Below are positions 7,946 to 17,155 of a DNA stretch of 64,000 bases, piece by piece. The position numbers and the translations under genes are program-made. This DNA is from FEN-1088 sp031407985. Its GTDB lineage: Bacteria > Myxococcota_A > Polyangia > Fen-1088. The notes beneath the pieces were generated by a model. It searched no databases and was not told where the DNA came from. It saw only the letters and a list, made by a program, of their open reading frames with translations. The stretch covers positions 6,804-70,803 of the forward strand of contig JANOJB010000238.1 of NCBI GenBank assembly GCA_031407985.1, read 5' to 3'. The first letter of the stretch is position 1. Each line of letters opens with the position of its first letter.

Positions 7946-8973
7946 ATGCTTGGGCGCCGGCTGTTTTCTTGAACAGCCCCATCTTGCACAGCGCGGAGCT
8001 CTTCCTGCTTGCCGGCGTGGGGTTTCTGGCGATTGGATCGTTGTCGTCCGCCGGGATCGTACGCGTGGTCGGGACCCGTCTTTCGCGGTGGGAACCCGCT
8101 GCGCGCCATCGGGCCCTTTTGCTCCTGGCCGCAATGCCCGTGCTGACGGCCCTCGGTCTACTTCTTGCGGCCAGCCTTCCCTCGCTGATCTCGCTGGTGG
8201 TTCCCAGCCTCGATCACTGCGCTCTGCACGAGGATGGCCATGCGCATCTTTGCTTCGTTCACCTGCCCAGGACAGGCATCGGCATCACCTTGGGGCTGGG
8301 CTTGGTGTTCGTGGCCAGTTACGTGCTGGTGCGCGGCGCGTTTGCAGCATCGGGCACGTGGCGCGCCTTGCGTGTATTGAGCACCCTCGCCAAGACGGGA
8401 CAGGAGCGCCTTGATCTGGGTGTCACCGTGCTGGAAACGTCGCAACCGATTTGTATCGCGGCCGGGCTCTTCCGACCTCGCGTCCTGTTCTCCCGTGGAT
8501 TGATCGAAACACTCGGCGAGCAAGAACGCGACATCCTCCTTGCCCACGAGCGCGCACACGTGCGCCGTCGAGACGCGTTCTTCGCCAGTTTCGCGCGCGG
8601 GCTGGTCCTGGCCCAATTTCCAGCGACAGCGCGCTGGCTGGTGAGCGAGATCGAGATCGCGGCCGAGCAAGCGTGCGATGAGGAAGCCGCCGGTGTTGTC
8701 GGGGATCGCGTGGCGGTCGCGTCCACGATCCTCGCCGTGGAGCGTGCAACGCAGGATGCTACGGCCAAAAGGTTGGCACCTTTGGCCCTTGCGTTCGCGG
8801 AACGAGCGATCGGGCGGCGTGTGGAGTCCCTGCTCGCTGCACCCGCGGCGGCGCCGACGCGCTGGCCACGCGCGGTGGTGACCTGCTTCGGGGCGGCGGC
8901 CTTGGGCGCACTTGGGATCTCGGGCGAATTGCATCACGCGACCGAGTCGCTGTTGTCCATCATCGCGCGGTGA
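7942..8973 (+). CDS. M56-family membrane zinc metallopeptidase (BlaR1-like, no sensor domain)
   Basis: 343 residues with several hydrophobic segments (about 10-35, 58-85, 108-130) and the zinc site LAHERAHVRRRD (HExxH-type, about 195-206) followed by the glutamate region AEQACDEEAA. In BlaR1/MecR1 this domain cleaves BlaI after a signal from a penicillin-binding C-terminal domain; here the protein ends soon after a last membrane segment (about 300-325), so the signal must come from elsewhere. Coupled by ATGA to the repressor and followed 9 nt later by the CzcC-like gene. It probably links an envelope signal, perhaps metal stress, to derepression of the pump. Confidence 0.88.
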   Translation: MNAWAPAVFLNSPILHSAELFLLAGVGFLAIGSLSSAGIVRVVGTRLSRWEPAARHRALLLLAAMPVLTALGLLLAASLPSLISLVVPSLDHCALHEDGHAHLCFVHLPRTGIGITLGLGLVFVASYVLVRGAFAASGTWRALRVLSTLAKTGQERLDLGVTVLETSQPICIAAGLFRPRVLFSRGLIETLGEQERDILLAHERAHVRRRDAFFASFARGLVLAQFPATARWLVSEIEIAAEQACDEEAAGVVGDRVAVASTILAVERATQDATAKRLAPLALAFAERAIGRRVESLLAAPAAAPTRWPRAVVTCFGAAALGALGISGELHHATESLLSIIAR

Positions 8974-8982
8974 GGTCGTGCC

Positions 8983-10278
8983 ATGAACGCTCGTCGCTCA
9001 CTTCGCCGTCGCTCCCCCGAAAGACCGATTCGTGCTCGGTCTTTCGCCGTCATGCCTGTCATGTTCCTGATCCTGCCGGTTCCGACCAACGCCGTGGGTC
9101 GAGAGTTGGGCCCGACGTCCGATTTGACGGAGACCGAGGTTGTTGCTCGCGCGCTTGCACGCGGCGCCCTGACCGATGCCATCGATGGGGCGGTGCTTGT
9201 GGAGGAAGGGCGTGGTCGCGTCGTGGGGGCCTATCCCAACCCCCAATTGTCGTACATGCGTGAGCAGACCTTTGGCTCCCTTGGCACAGGCGAAGACTAT
9301 CTCTCCGTCGATCAGACAATCGATCTGGGCAGGCGCCGCGCCCTTCATAGGGATGCTGCGGAGGCCAGGGCGCGCGCGGCCCGACGCGATGGCGATGCCC
9401 TGCGCCTGTCCATCGCCACCGACGCACGTTTGCGCTTTTTCGAGGTCCTTTTCCGGCAAACACGGATCAAGCTGCTCCAGGCCTGGGTCGACCGCAGCGA
9501 TCAGGCTCTGGTCATCGTGACCCGGCGTGAACGCCGCGGTGATGCCGCACGGTACGACCGAAGCCGCCTTGAGCGAGAGCGTGCCGTGGCAACGGGCAGG
9601 CTGGAAACCGAGCAAGCCACGTTGGAACGGGTGCAGGCCCGGCTGCAGGCGCTCATCGGAGGGGAATCAGAAGCGCGTACCGCAACCGGAACTCTTCTAC
9701 CTGCGGCCGATCCGGTGGCTCTCCCGACGTTGCGTGCTTCGCGTGGTTCGCGGCCCGATCTTTTGGCGCTTGATCTGCGGATCGACGCAGCCGCCCTGGA
9801 CCGCGCCGCGGCTTCGCGCTGGTGGGCTCCCGATCTGCGCATTGAAGCTGGATGGAAAGGCGTGGATTTGGGGAGACAGGGCCGCGTGGACGGATTTCTC
9901 CTGGGGGCTTCGTTGTCCCTACCGCTGTGGTACCGGGCGACTGGTATCGCCCGCATTGCCGATGGCGAAGCGCAAGCGGCCAGAGGGCGGCGGGCCCTGA
10001 TCGAGTCTGAGCTCGGTGGCGAGGTCGGCGGCGCCCGCGCGGAGTCTGTTCGACTGCGCCGTGCCGCCTTGACGTTTCGTGAGCAGACCAGCGCGACCTC
10101 CGGCGATCTGGTGCGGATCGCCGCTGCTGGATATGAGGGGGGCGAGCTGGGAATCTTGGAGCTCCTCGATGCCTATCGGGGAGCAACGGATGATGCGCTC
10201 GCAGCGCTAGACATGGAATATGCCGCGCGACGCGCGCGCATCGATCTCGATCGACTGACAGGAGCGGGGCTTCCATGA
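8983..10278 (+). CDS. CzcC-like TolC-family outer-membrane efflux protein
   Basis: 431 residues; outer-membrane channel of the second metal efflux pump. An Arg-rich n-region precedes the hydrophobic signal AVMPVMFLILPVPTNAVG. The mature part has the HME-type signature VGAYPNPQLSYMREQ and DYLSVDQTIDLGRRRALHRD, then two long Ala/Arg/Glu helices (AAEARARAARRDGDALRLSI; RIADGEAQAARGRRALIESE) typical of this fold. GAGG stands about 8 nt before ATG 8983. The 3' end overlaps the adaptor gene by 4 nt (ATGA). It is a separate homologue, not a copy, of the channel at 2813-4075. Confidence 0.87.
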   Translation: MNARRSLRRRSPERPIRARSFAVMPVMFLILPVPTNAVGRELGPTSDLTETEVVARALARGALTDAIDGAVLVEEGRGRVVGAYPNPQLSYMREQTFGSLGTGEDYLSVDQTIDLGRRRALHRDAAEARARAARRDGDALRLSIATDARLRFFEVLFRQTRIKLLQAWVDRSDQALVIVTRRERRGDAARYDRSRLERERAVATGRLETEQATLERVQARLQALIGGESEARTATGTLLPAADPVALPTLRASRGSRPDLLALDLRIDAAALDRAAASRWWAPDLRIEAGWKGVDLGRQGRVDGFLLGASLSLPLWYRATGIARIADGEAQAARGRRALIESELGGEVGGARAESVRLRRAALTFREQTSATSGDLVRIAAAGYEGGELGILELLDAYRGATDDALAALDMEYAARRARIDLDRLTGAGLP

Positions 10279-11855
10279 AGCAGGCGACGGTTCTTCCGAC
10301 GATCGTTCTCGTGGTCTTTACCGTGCTGTGTTCATTGGCTTCTTGCCATTCGCACCGACAAGAAGCGGAAGCGTCTCGTGGCCAAGGACCCAATGATCGG
10401 CCGGCGCTTGCTTTCACGCACTGGACCGACGCCAGCGAGCTCTTCATCGAGCTGCCTGCCTTGGTACGCGGACAGGAATCACCCGTTGCCGCCCATGTCA
10501 CGAAGCTCGACGGCTTCGCGGCGCTTGCGGATGGCCAAGTTACCGTGGTGTTGCGTGGCCGATCCAGGGAAGCAGGACCCGACGAGCGTTTCGCCAGTCC
10601 GGCGCCCTCGGTTCCCGGCATTTTCCGCCCCGTGGTGCGGCCCGTTGCCGCCAGCAAACGCAGGCTGATTGTCGAAATCCGGGCAAAAGGCTTCTCCGTT
10701 GACCACGATCTCGGCGAGATCACTGTGTTCGAAAGTGTCCTGGCCGCCCGTGCCGGCGTTCCGGAGGAGTCGGAAGTCACAGGTCGCATCACCTTCCTCA
10801 AGGAGCAACAGTGGCCCATCGACTTTGGAACCGCCGTCATCGCGGAGCGAACCATCCGACCAACGCTTCGAGCGACGGGCACTATACGCGCGCGATCTGA
10901 TGGCGAAATCGTGGTGACCGCGCCTGTGGCGGGGCGGGTGGCCTCAACGGGCCGCGGCCTTCCACGCATGGGCCAGCGCGTCGCGGTCGACGATCTTCTG
11001 GGAATGCTGGCGCCGCGGCTGGATGCGGCGGATCTGGCTTCGTTGGAACTGGCGGTCACCAGCGCGAACCTGGAGTTGCGCTTCGCAGAGCGCGAGCGAG
11101 AACGCCTATCGAGCCTACGTACCGAGGGCGCCGTTCCCGAGCGTCGTGTCAATGACGCCCTCTACGCCTCCGAGCAAGCCCAGGCATCACTTGCCACCAC
11201 GCAACGGCGCCTTGCCCAGTTCCGGCGCGTACAGCGTACCGCCGGGCGAGGCGAAGGAGCCGTTCAGCTTCGTGCGCCGCTGGCCGGGACCATCACGGCG
11301 GTTCACGTCGCGCCGGGCGCTTTCGTTGAAGCGGGCGCGCCGTTGTTTCGGGTCACAGACCTCACACAGGTCTGGTTGGAGGCGCGCGTAGCCGAAGCTG
11401 ATCTCGCCCGCCTGGGCGCACCCGGAGGCGCATCGTTCTTCGTACAGGGGAGCGACGAAGCCATCGAGCTCTCGGCGGAAGCGTTGATCGCGCGGGGACA
11501 AGTTCTTGACCCCGTGACGCGGACGCTTTCATTCCTGTACGCGATCGACAACGCTGGCGCGCGGTTGTCGGTCGGCGCCTTCGTCCGCGTTTTTCTCGCC
11601 AATGGGGACGACCGCAAGGCGCTGGCGATTCCCGAATCGTCCCTGGTGGACGACGGTGGTGTGTTTGTCGTGTTCGTGCAGGTGGAAGGCGAGGCGTTCG
11701 AGCGTCGGCTGGTTCGCACGGGTGCGCGCGATCGCGGTCGCGTCGAGGTGCTGAGCGGCGTTCGGGCCGGAGAGCACGTGGTCACGCGAGGCGCCTGGTC
11801 CGTGAAACTGGCGGCATCCAGTGGTTCCGTGCCCGCCCACGGCCACGCGCACTGA
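10275..11855 (+). CDS. CzcB/HlyD-like periplasmic adaptor lipoprotein
   Basis: 526 residues. The signal peptide ends in a lipobox-like SLASC (about residue 24) followed by HSHRQ. Residues about 40-165 form the N-terminal domain common in CzcB-like adaptors (FTHWTDASELFIELPALV; ending ITFLKEQQWPIDFGTAVIAE). The barrel-sandwich half IVVTAPVAGRVASTGRG, an alpha-helical hairpin rich in Ala/Glu/Arg, the second half VQLRAPLAGTITAVHVAPG and a beta-barrel follow. The C-terminus ends in PAHGHAH, a likely metal-binding tail. It connects the pump and channel encoded on either side. Confidence 0.88.
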   Translation: MKQATVLPTIVLVVFTVLCSLASCHSHRQEAEASRGQGPNDRPALAFTHWTDASELFIELPALVRGQESPVAAHVTKLDGFAALADGQVTVVLRGRSREAGPDERFASPAPSVPGIFRPVVRPVAASKRRLIVEIRAKGFSVDHDLGEITVFESVLAARAGVPEESEVTGRITFLKEQQWPIDFGTAVIAERTIRPTLRATGTIRARSDGEIVVTAPVAGRVASTGRGLPRMGQRVAVDDLLGMLAPRLDAADLASLELAVTSANLELRFAERERERLSSLRTEGAVPERRVNDALYASEQAQASLATTQRRLAQFRRVQRTAGRGEGAVQLRAPLAGTITAVHVAPGAFVEAGAPLFRVTDLTQVWLEARVAEADLARLGAPGGASFFVQGSDEAIELSAEALIARGQVLDPVTRTLSFLYAIDNAGARLSVGAFVRVFLANGDDRKALAIPESSLVDDGGVFVVFVQVEGEAFERRLVRTGARDRGRVEVLSGVRAGEHVVTRGAWSVKLAASSGSVPAHGHAH

Positions 11856-11866
11856 CGGTGTAAAGC

Positions 11867-14800
11867 GTGATTGACGCGATCCTTCGTTTCTCCCTCAAGC
11901 ACCGCCTGGCGGTGCTTGTCGTCGCGGGCGGTCTGTTGGCGTGGGGTACGTACACCGCGTCGCGGATGCCCGTCGACGTGTTCCCGGATTTGACCGCGCC
12001 GACAGTTACGGTGATCACCGAAGGACACGGGATGGCTCCCGAAGAGCTCGAAGTCCGCGTCACCCTTCCCCTTGAATCCTCGCTGAACGGTGCTCCCGGA
12101 GTACGGCGCGTCCGGTCGGCCACGGGAGTAGGAATCTCGGTCATCTACGCCGAGTTCGACTGGGGCACCGATGTTTTCCGGGCGCGACAGATCGTGGGTG
12201 AAAAACTCCAGCTCGTACGCGATACCCTTCCCGCCGAGGTCGAGGCGCCGGTCCTGGCCCCCATCTCCTCCATCATGGGCGAGATCCTATTTCTTGCCGT
12301 GACCACCGAGGGCGGAACGGCCATGGAGGCACGGACCTTCGCCGATTTCACGCTTCGCAGACGGCTCCTCGCGATATCCGGCGTGTCGCAGGTCATTGTC
12401 ACCGGCGGCGAACGCAGGCAATTCGAGGTCGCCCTCCGTCCGGAACGACTGGCCGCCTTCGGTCTGACGGTGGGCGAAATCGTGTGGGCCCTGGAAGGCA
12501 CCAACACCAGCGTCTCGGCCGGATTTCTGAACGAAGGCGGGCAAGAATACCTGGTTCATGGAGTCGGCCGGGTACGCACTCCCGAGGACATCGGCGAGAC
12601 GATGGTGACGGTTCGGGGCGATGTGCCGGTACTGATACGAGATCTTGGCGACGTCCGGCTCGGCGCGGCGCTTCGACGAGGCGAAGGCTCCTACGGCGGA
12701 AAGTCCGCGGTCGTCGTCGGCATTCAGAAACAGCCCGGTGCCAATACGCTCGATCTCACAAAACGCATCGACCGCGAGCTGGACGAGCTGTCGCGCACGC
12801 TGCCTGCTGGCATCTCCATCCGCCGCAACGTCTTTCGCCAGGCCGACTTCATCGACGTCGCCGTCAAGAACGTCCTGGCTGCCCTGCGGGACGGCGTCGT
12901 GCTCGTACTCCTCATCGTGCTGCTCTTCCTGGCCAGCGGTCGCGCCAGCGCGATCACCATCGTGGCGATCCCGCTGTCGCTGGTGACGGCGGTGCTGGTT
13001 CTCTCTGCGTTCGGCGCGACGCTGAACACGATGACCTTGGGTGGTCTGGCCATCGCCGTCGGCGAGCTGGTCGATGACGCCGTGATCGATGTCGAGAACA
13101 TCGTGCGACGGCTGCGGCAGAACGCCCTTCAGCCGATCGACAACCGACTCCCGGTGCTGCGCATCGTCCTGGCCGCCAGTCGCGAGATCCGGAGCAGCAT
13201 CGTATTCGCGACCTTGGTCGTCGTGCTCGTCTTCTTGCCGTTGTTCTTTCTGTCGGGGGTCGAGGGCCGCCTGCTCCGGCCGCTCGGCGTGGCGTACGTG
13301 GTCTCGCTGGCGGCCTCCTTGGCCGTCGCTGTGACCGTCACGCCAGTTCTCTGTTCATACCTGCTGCCCGGATCGAAAGCGGTCTCCAAAACGCACGAAC
13401 CGCGCCTCGGCGCATGGCTCAAGCGAAAGTACGCCCCCATGCTCGACGGCGCGATCCGACACTGGCGCCTGGTCGCGGCCATATCGTTTGCTTTGCTGGT
13501 GACGGCGGGCGTCGCGCTTGGGTTCGCGGGTCGTTCTTTCCTCCCCGAATTTCGTGAGGGCACCCTGACCATCGCCGCCGTGACCTTGCCGGGGACTTCA
13601 CTCGCCGAGTCTGATGCCATGGGGAGGCGCATCGAGCAACTCTTGCTGCGGCACCCCGAGGTCGTCTCCGTCGCCCGGCGTACCGGGCGCGCCGAGATGG
13701 ACGAGCACGCCCAAGGAGTCAACGCCGCGGAGCTTGATGTGAGCTTGCGCGAGAAAGATCGCTCCCGAGACGACTTCTTCGAGGCGCTGCGGCGAGACTT
13801 CTCGTTGCTGCCGGGCATGAACATCACCATTGGCCAACCGATCTCCCACCGTATCGACCACATGTTGTCGGGCACGCGGGCCAGCATCGCCGTCAAGGTA
13901 TTCGGCGACGATTTGGCCGAATTGCGCCGCCTGGGCTCCGATGTCGAGACGGCGATGCGGGGCGTCCCGGGTGTCGTTGACCTGGCGCGGGAGCAGCAGG
14001 CCGACATTCCTTTCGCACGTGTCCGCTTCAACCGCAACGCGATCGCTCGCCATGGGCTGCGTATCGCCGACGTTGCGCGCGCACTTCAGATCGGCTCGGG
14101 TGTTCACGTGGTGTCACAGGTGATGGATGGTCAAGCGGTCTTCGATCTGGTCGTGAAGACGGAGCCGGGCCGGATGCGGACCTTCGAGGATCTGGGGGAT
14201 CTGCTGATAACCACGCCCCGTGGAACCACTGTCCCGCTGCACGCGTTGGCGCACGTACATCGCGACCGAGGCCCCAATGAAATTGGCCGCGAGAACGTGC
14301 AGCGGAAGCTGGTGGTCAGCTGCAACGTGGCTGGGCGCGACGTCGTCGGCGTGGTGCGGGATATCCAGGCCGCCGTTGCCCGCGCGGTGAACCTGCCAGC
14401 CGGATATCGCGTGGTCTACGGCGGACAGTTCGAAAGCGCCGAAGGGGCCACGCGCACGCTCGGCCTGCTCAGTCTCGCGTGTCTCGTGGGCATGCTCGGC
14501 CTCCTGTACATGGCTTTCGGATCTTTCCGAGACGCCGTCCTGGTGATGGCGAACCTTCCCCTGGCTTTGATCGGTGGCGCCGCCGGCGTGTTCCTGCAGG
14601 GCGGGATACTCTCTGTTGCCTCTCTCGTTGGTTTCATCACGCTCTTCGGCATCTCCACGCGCAACGGAATCATGCTGGTGTCCCACATCCGCCACCTGGC
14701 CCGCGAAGAAGGCGTGCGCGATCTCGACACGGCGATTCGCCGCGGCGCCGAGGAGAGGCTGGTTCCCATTCTGATGACCGCGCTCGCCGCCGGGCTCGGT

Positions 14801-14995
14801 CTGGTGCCGCTGGCGCTTTCGGGCGGGCAACCGGGCAGCGAAATTCAAGCCCCGATGGCCATCGTCATTCTCTGTGGCCTCGCCAGCTCGACCGCCCTCA
14901 ACATGTTCGTGGTTCCAATGCTCTATCGTCGGTTCGGCGCCCTGTCGCGCGCGACGGAGAGGAACGGCGCGGCGATTTTCGCGGAGACAACGTGA
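11867..14995 (+). CDS. CzcA-type heavy-metal efflux RND pump
   Basis: Full-length 1042-residue inner-membrane RND transporter. Start GTG 11867, 11 nt after the adaptor stop. Key parts: TM1 (about 14-30), PVDVFPDLTAPTVTVITEG at the first porter subdomain, the TM4 motif GGLAIAVGELVDDAVIDVEN with Asp residues used in proton relay, a second large periplasmic loop, and the C-terminal membrane block (ALAAGLGLVPLALSGGQPGSE). The AVGELVDDAVIDVEN form is typical of heavy-metal, not multidrug, RND pumps. The ion is unknown; the sequence differs clearly from the CusA-type pump at 1-1588. The last 4 nt overlap the transporter gene that follows (GTGA). Confidence 0.93.
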   Translation: MIDAILRFSLKHRLAVLVVAGGLLAWGTYTASRMPVDVFPDLTAPTVTVITEGHGMAPEELEVRVTLPLESSLNGAPGVRRVRSATGVGISVIYAEFDWGTDVFRARQIVGEKLQLVRDTLPAEVEAPVLAPISSIMGEILFLAVTTEGGTAMEARTFADFTLRRRLLAISGVSQVIVTGGERRQFEVALRPERLAAFGLTVGEIVWALEGTNTSVSAGFLNEGGQEYLVHGVGRVRTPEDIGETMVTVRGDVPVLIRDLGDVRLGAALRRGEGSYGGKSAVVVGIQKQPGANTLDLTKRIDRELDELSRTLPAGISIRRNVFRQADFIDVAVKNVLAALRDGVVLVLLIVLLFLASGRASAITIVAIPLSLVTAVLVLSAFGATLNTMTLGGLAIAVGELVDDAVIDVENIVRRLRQNALQPIDNRLPVLRIVLAASREIRSSIVFATLVVVLVFLPLFFLSGVEGRLLRPLGVAYVVSLAASLAVAVTVTPVLCSYLLPGSKAVSKTHEPRLGAWLKRKYAPMLDGAIRHWRLVAAISFALLVTAGVALGFAGRSFLPEFREGTLTIAAVTLPGTSLAESDAMGRRIEQLLLRHPEVVSVARRTGRAEMDEHAQGVNAAELDVSLREKDRSRDDFFEALRRDFSLLPGMNITIGQPISHRIDHMLSGTRASIAVKVFGDDLAELRRLGSDVETAMRGVPGVVDLAREQQADIPFARVRFNRNAIARHGLRIADVARALQIGSGVHVVSQVMDGQAVFDLVVKTEPGRMRTFEDLGDLLITTPRGTTVPLHALAHVHRDRGPNEIGRENVQRKLVVSCNVAGRDVVGVVRDIQAAVARAVNLPAGYRVVYGGQFESAEGATRTLGLLSLACLVGMLGLLYMAFGSFRDAVLVMANLPLALIGGAAGVFLQGGILSVASLVGFITLFGISTRNGIMLVSHIRHLAREEGVRDLDTAIRRGAEERLVPILMTALAAGLGLVPLALSGGQPGSEIQAPMAIVILCGLASSTALNMFVVPMLYRRFGALSRATERNGAAIFAETT

Positions 14996-16083
14996 CCGCG
15001 GAGCCAGCGACGGGCCCGGCAAAGGCGTCCCTTGTTTCGCAAGCGCGCGGCGCCGCGTTCGGTCTTGGGGCGGCGGCGTTGTTTGGTCTCTCTGCTCCCA
15101 TCGCGAAGGTTCTGCTCGGGGGTGTGTCGCCCGTCTTGCTTGCCGGCCTTTTGTATCTTGGCGCGGCTGTCGGACTCTGGTCCTTCAGCGCCATTCGACC
15201 TTCAAGCGCCGAGGCTCGCCTTCGGCGCGGTGATGTCCCGAGACTGGCCGGAATCGTACTTGCGGGAGGTGTTCTCGGGCCCGTGTTGATGCTGTTCGGT
15301 CTCCAGCGCGTCACCGCGCTGACAGGCTCGCTGCTTCTGAACCTTGAGGCACCGCTGACCGTGTTCCTCGCCATCGCCTTCTTTCGCGAACATCTGGGAG
15401 GGTACGCGGCAGGTGCAGCTGCGCTCATTCTTGGCGGCGCCGTGGTGCTGAAGCTGGAGCCGGGAGCCTCGGGTACTGATACGACAGGTGTTGTCCTGCT
15501 GGTCGGGGCGTGCCTTTGCTGGGCAATCGACAACAACCTGACGCAACGGCTGTCATTGCGCGATCCGTTCGAGATCGTGCGCGTGAAAACGCTGGCGGCC
15601 GGCGCGGTCAACACCGCTTTGGGTCTATTGATCGCGGGCGGATCGCTTCCTTATCCGCGATACCTCGCGGGTGCGCTGGTGCTGGGAAGCCTCAGCTACG
15701 GCGTCAGTGTCGTCCTGGACGCTTATGCCTTGCGTTTGGTTGGGGCGGCGCGCGAGGCCGCCTACTTCGCGACCGCGCCCTTCGTCGGAGGGTTGGCGTC
15801 TGTCGTCTTCTTGGGCGACGCCCTGCGCTGGTTTGACGTCGTGGCCATGGGCGCCATGGGCGCCGGCGTTGCCCTGATGCTGCGCGAACGTCACGGTCAC
15901 GCACACAAGCACGAAGCGCTAGGCCACGAACACCTTCATGAACACGATGCGCACCACCAGCACCACCACGGACCTGGTGATCCAGTCGGTGAACCCCACA
16001 GTCACTGGCACAGGCACGCTCCACTCGTCCACGACCATCCACATCTACCGGACGCCCATCATCGTCATCGTCACCAAAGCTGA
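14992..16083 (+). CDS. EamA/DMT-family transporter with a His-rich C-terminal tail
   Basis: 363 residues from GTG 14992, coupled to the RND pump stop (GTGA). Ten hydrophobic segments in two EamA halves span residues about 20-300 (AAALFGLSAPIAKVLLGG; GACLCWAIDNNLTQ near the second half). The final 65 residues are a His tail (HGHAHKHEALGHEHLHEHDA, then further HH, HRH and HQS), with over 20 His. DMT proteins export metabolites or ions; a His tail and the place at the end of a metal-efflux operon suggest metal transport or metal buffering in the cytoplasm. Which ion is not visible. Confidence 0.85.
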   Translation: MTAEPATGPAKASLVSQARGAAFGLGAAALFGLSAPIAKVLLGGVSPVLLAGLLYLGAAVGLWSFSAIRPSSAEARLRRGDVPRLAGIVLAGGVLGPVLMLFGLQRVTALTGSLLLNLEAPLTVFLAIAFFREHLGGYAAGAAALILGGAVVLKLEPGASGTDTTGVVLLVGACLCWAIDNNLTQRLSLRDPFEIVRVKTLAAGAVNTALGLLIAGGSLPYPRYLAGALVLGSLSYGVSVVLDAYALRLVGAAREAAYFATAPFVGGLASVVFLGDALRWFDVVAMGAMGAGVALMLRERHGHAHKHEALGHEHLHEHDAHHQHHHGPGDPVGEPHSHWHRHAPLVHDHPHLPDAHHRHRHQS

Positions 16084-16141
16084 TCGCGGCAGGTGGGTGG
16101 CGCGGACCGAGGCGAGCAAAGGCGCCCCAAAGGCTGGCTTG

Positions 16142-16169
16142 TTGACTGACCCACCCAGTCAGTTATCAT
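16142..16169 (+). promoter_or_regulatory. promoter with embedded dyad, probable TetR autoregulatory site
   Basis: TTGACT (16142-16147) and TATCAT (16164-16169) are good -35 and -10 boxes with a 16-bp spacer. Inside lie perfect arms ACTGAC (16145-16150) and GTCAGT (16158-16163) around CCACCCA, a typical TetR-family operator shape. The gene starts with GTG only 7 nt after the -10 box, so the transcript probably has no leader. Confidence 0.7.
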
Positions 16170-16176
16170 CCCCTTC

Positions 16177-16905
16177 GTGACCCGCACCATTCCGGAAGAC
16201 CGACTTCAGCAACTCGTCGAGGTCGCGACGCGCGTCTTCATCGAGCAGGGGTTCCGGCAGACTCGAATGGAGGATGTCTCCGAGGCGCTCGGCGTCGCGA
16301 AGGGCACGGTGTACCTTTACGTCGAGAGCAAGGAGGCGCTCTTTGATCTGGTCTGCCGCGCCGCGGATCGGGCCTTCGAAGCTCCCCCCGCGTTGCCCGT
16401 GAAGTCTCCTCCGGCGGGAAGCACCACCCGGTACATCGTGGACCGCCTGGCCGCAGGCCAGGTGATGCCCGCCCTGGGGGAGGCGCTGGGCGGTCGAAAG
16501 TGGAGCCTCCGCACCGAGTTGGCCGCAATCGTGGGCGACATCTACGACGCCCTCGCCCGCAACCGCGTCGGGATCAAACTTGTCGACCGCACGGCACGCG
16601 ATATCCCCGACCTGGGAGAGATCTGGTTCGGCGGCGCGCGTGGATTCCTCGTGGATACGCTCTGCCACTACTTGTCCGAAAGAATTCGAGCGGGTCGCCT
16701 GCGTGTCCTGCCGAACGTCGGTATCGCCGCTCGGTTCATGGTCGAAACCTGTGCGTTTTGGGCCGTCCATCGACATTGGGACGTCGGCCGTCAGGAGCTT
16801 CCCGAGGACCACGTCCGCGCTGCCGTCATCGATCTCGTCACCTCTGCGCTGATCCAGTCGGCCAAGCCCGCGTCCCGCAATCAAAGCAAAGGAGCAAGGA
16901 AATGA
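16177..16905 (+). CDS. TetR/AcrR-family transcriptional regulator
   Basis: 242 residues from GTG 16177. The N-terminal helix-turn-helix is clear (VATRVFIEQGFRQTRMEDVS, then ALGVAKGTVYLYVESKEALF, residues about 14-52). The C-terminal ligand-binding region is not assignable to a known inducer class. The stop overlaps the ATG of a small membrane protein gene (ATGA at 16902-16905), so the regulator probably controls itself, the membrane protein and the methyltransferase through the dyad at 16145-16163. It also lies 93 nt after the efflux operon and could act on it. Confidence 0.9.
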   Translation: MTRTIPEDRLQQLVEVATRVFIEQGFRQTRMEDVSEALGVAKGTVYLYVESKEALFDLVCRAADRAFEAPPALPVKSPPAGSTTRYIVDRLAAGQVMPALGEALGGRKWSLRTELAAIVGDIYDALARNRVGIKLVDRTARDIPDLGEIWFGGARGFLVDTLCHYLSERIRAGRLRVLPNVGIAARFMVETCAFWAVHRHWDVGRQELPEDHVRAAVIDLVTSALIQSAKPASRNQSKGARK

Positions 16906-17150
16906 AGACCCGATCCAATAACTGCCCCATTCCCACCACGTGCGCGGCGTCAGCCCGACGACGGACATTCTTCCGGCTCTCCATGCCGCTCGTGTCGTTC
17001 GTCGTCCCGACCGTGGTGATCGCATACGGGGTCGTTATTCCCCGAAGCTGCATAGCCGGATTGAACGAACTGAGTTTTGGATTCGGGACGACGGTGCTTG
17101 GCGCCTGCATCACCTACTTCTTCGGGATCCGGGCCGCCCTGAGGGGCTGA
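16902..17150 (+). CDS. small membrane protein, unrecognised
   Basis: 82 residues from ATG 16902, preceded by AAGGAGCAAGGAA, a strong ribosome binding site. After a short basic, Cys-containing N-terminus (CPIPTTC, then ARRRTFF) two hydrophobic segments follow: LVSFVVPTVVIAYGVVIP (about 30-47) and FGFGTTVLGACITYFFGI (about 58-75), joined by RSCIAGLNEL. Function unknown. Coupling to TetR upstream and a methyltransferase 5 nt downstream suggests one transcriptional unit. Confidence 0.7.
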   Translation: MKTRSNNCPIPTTCAASARRRTFFRLSMPLVSFVVPTVVIAYGVVIPRSCIAGLNELSFGFGTTVLGACITYFFGIRAALRG

Positions 17151-17155
17151 ATCCC

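Noticed and set aside
9653..11152. Minus-strand frame of 499 residues
   Set aside because: Antisense to the channel and adaptor genes of the second efflux pump, both of which have clear family motifs on the plus strand.
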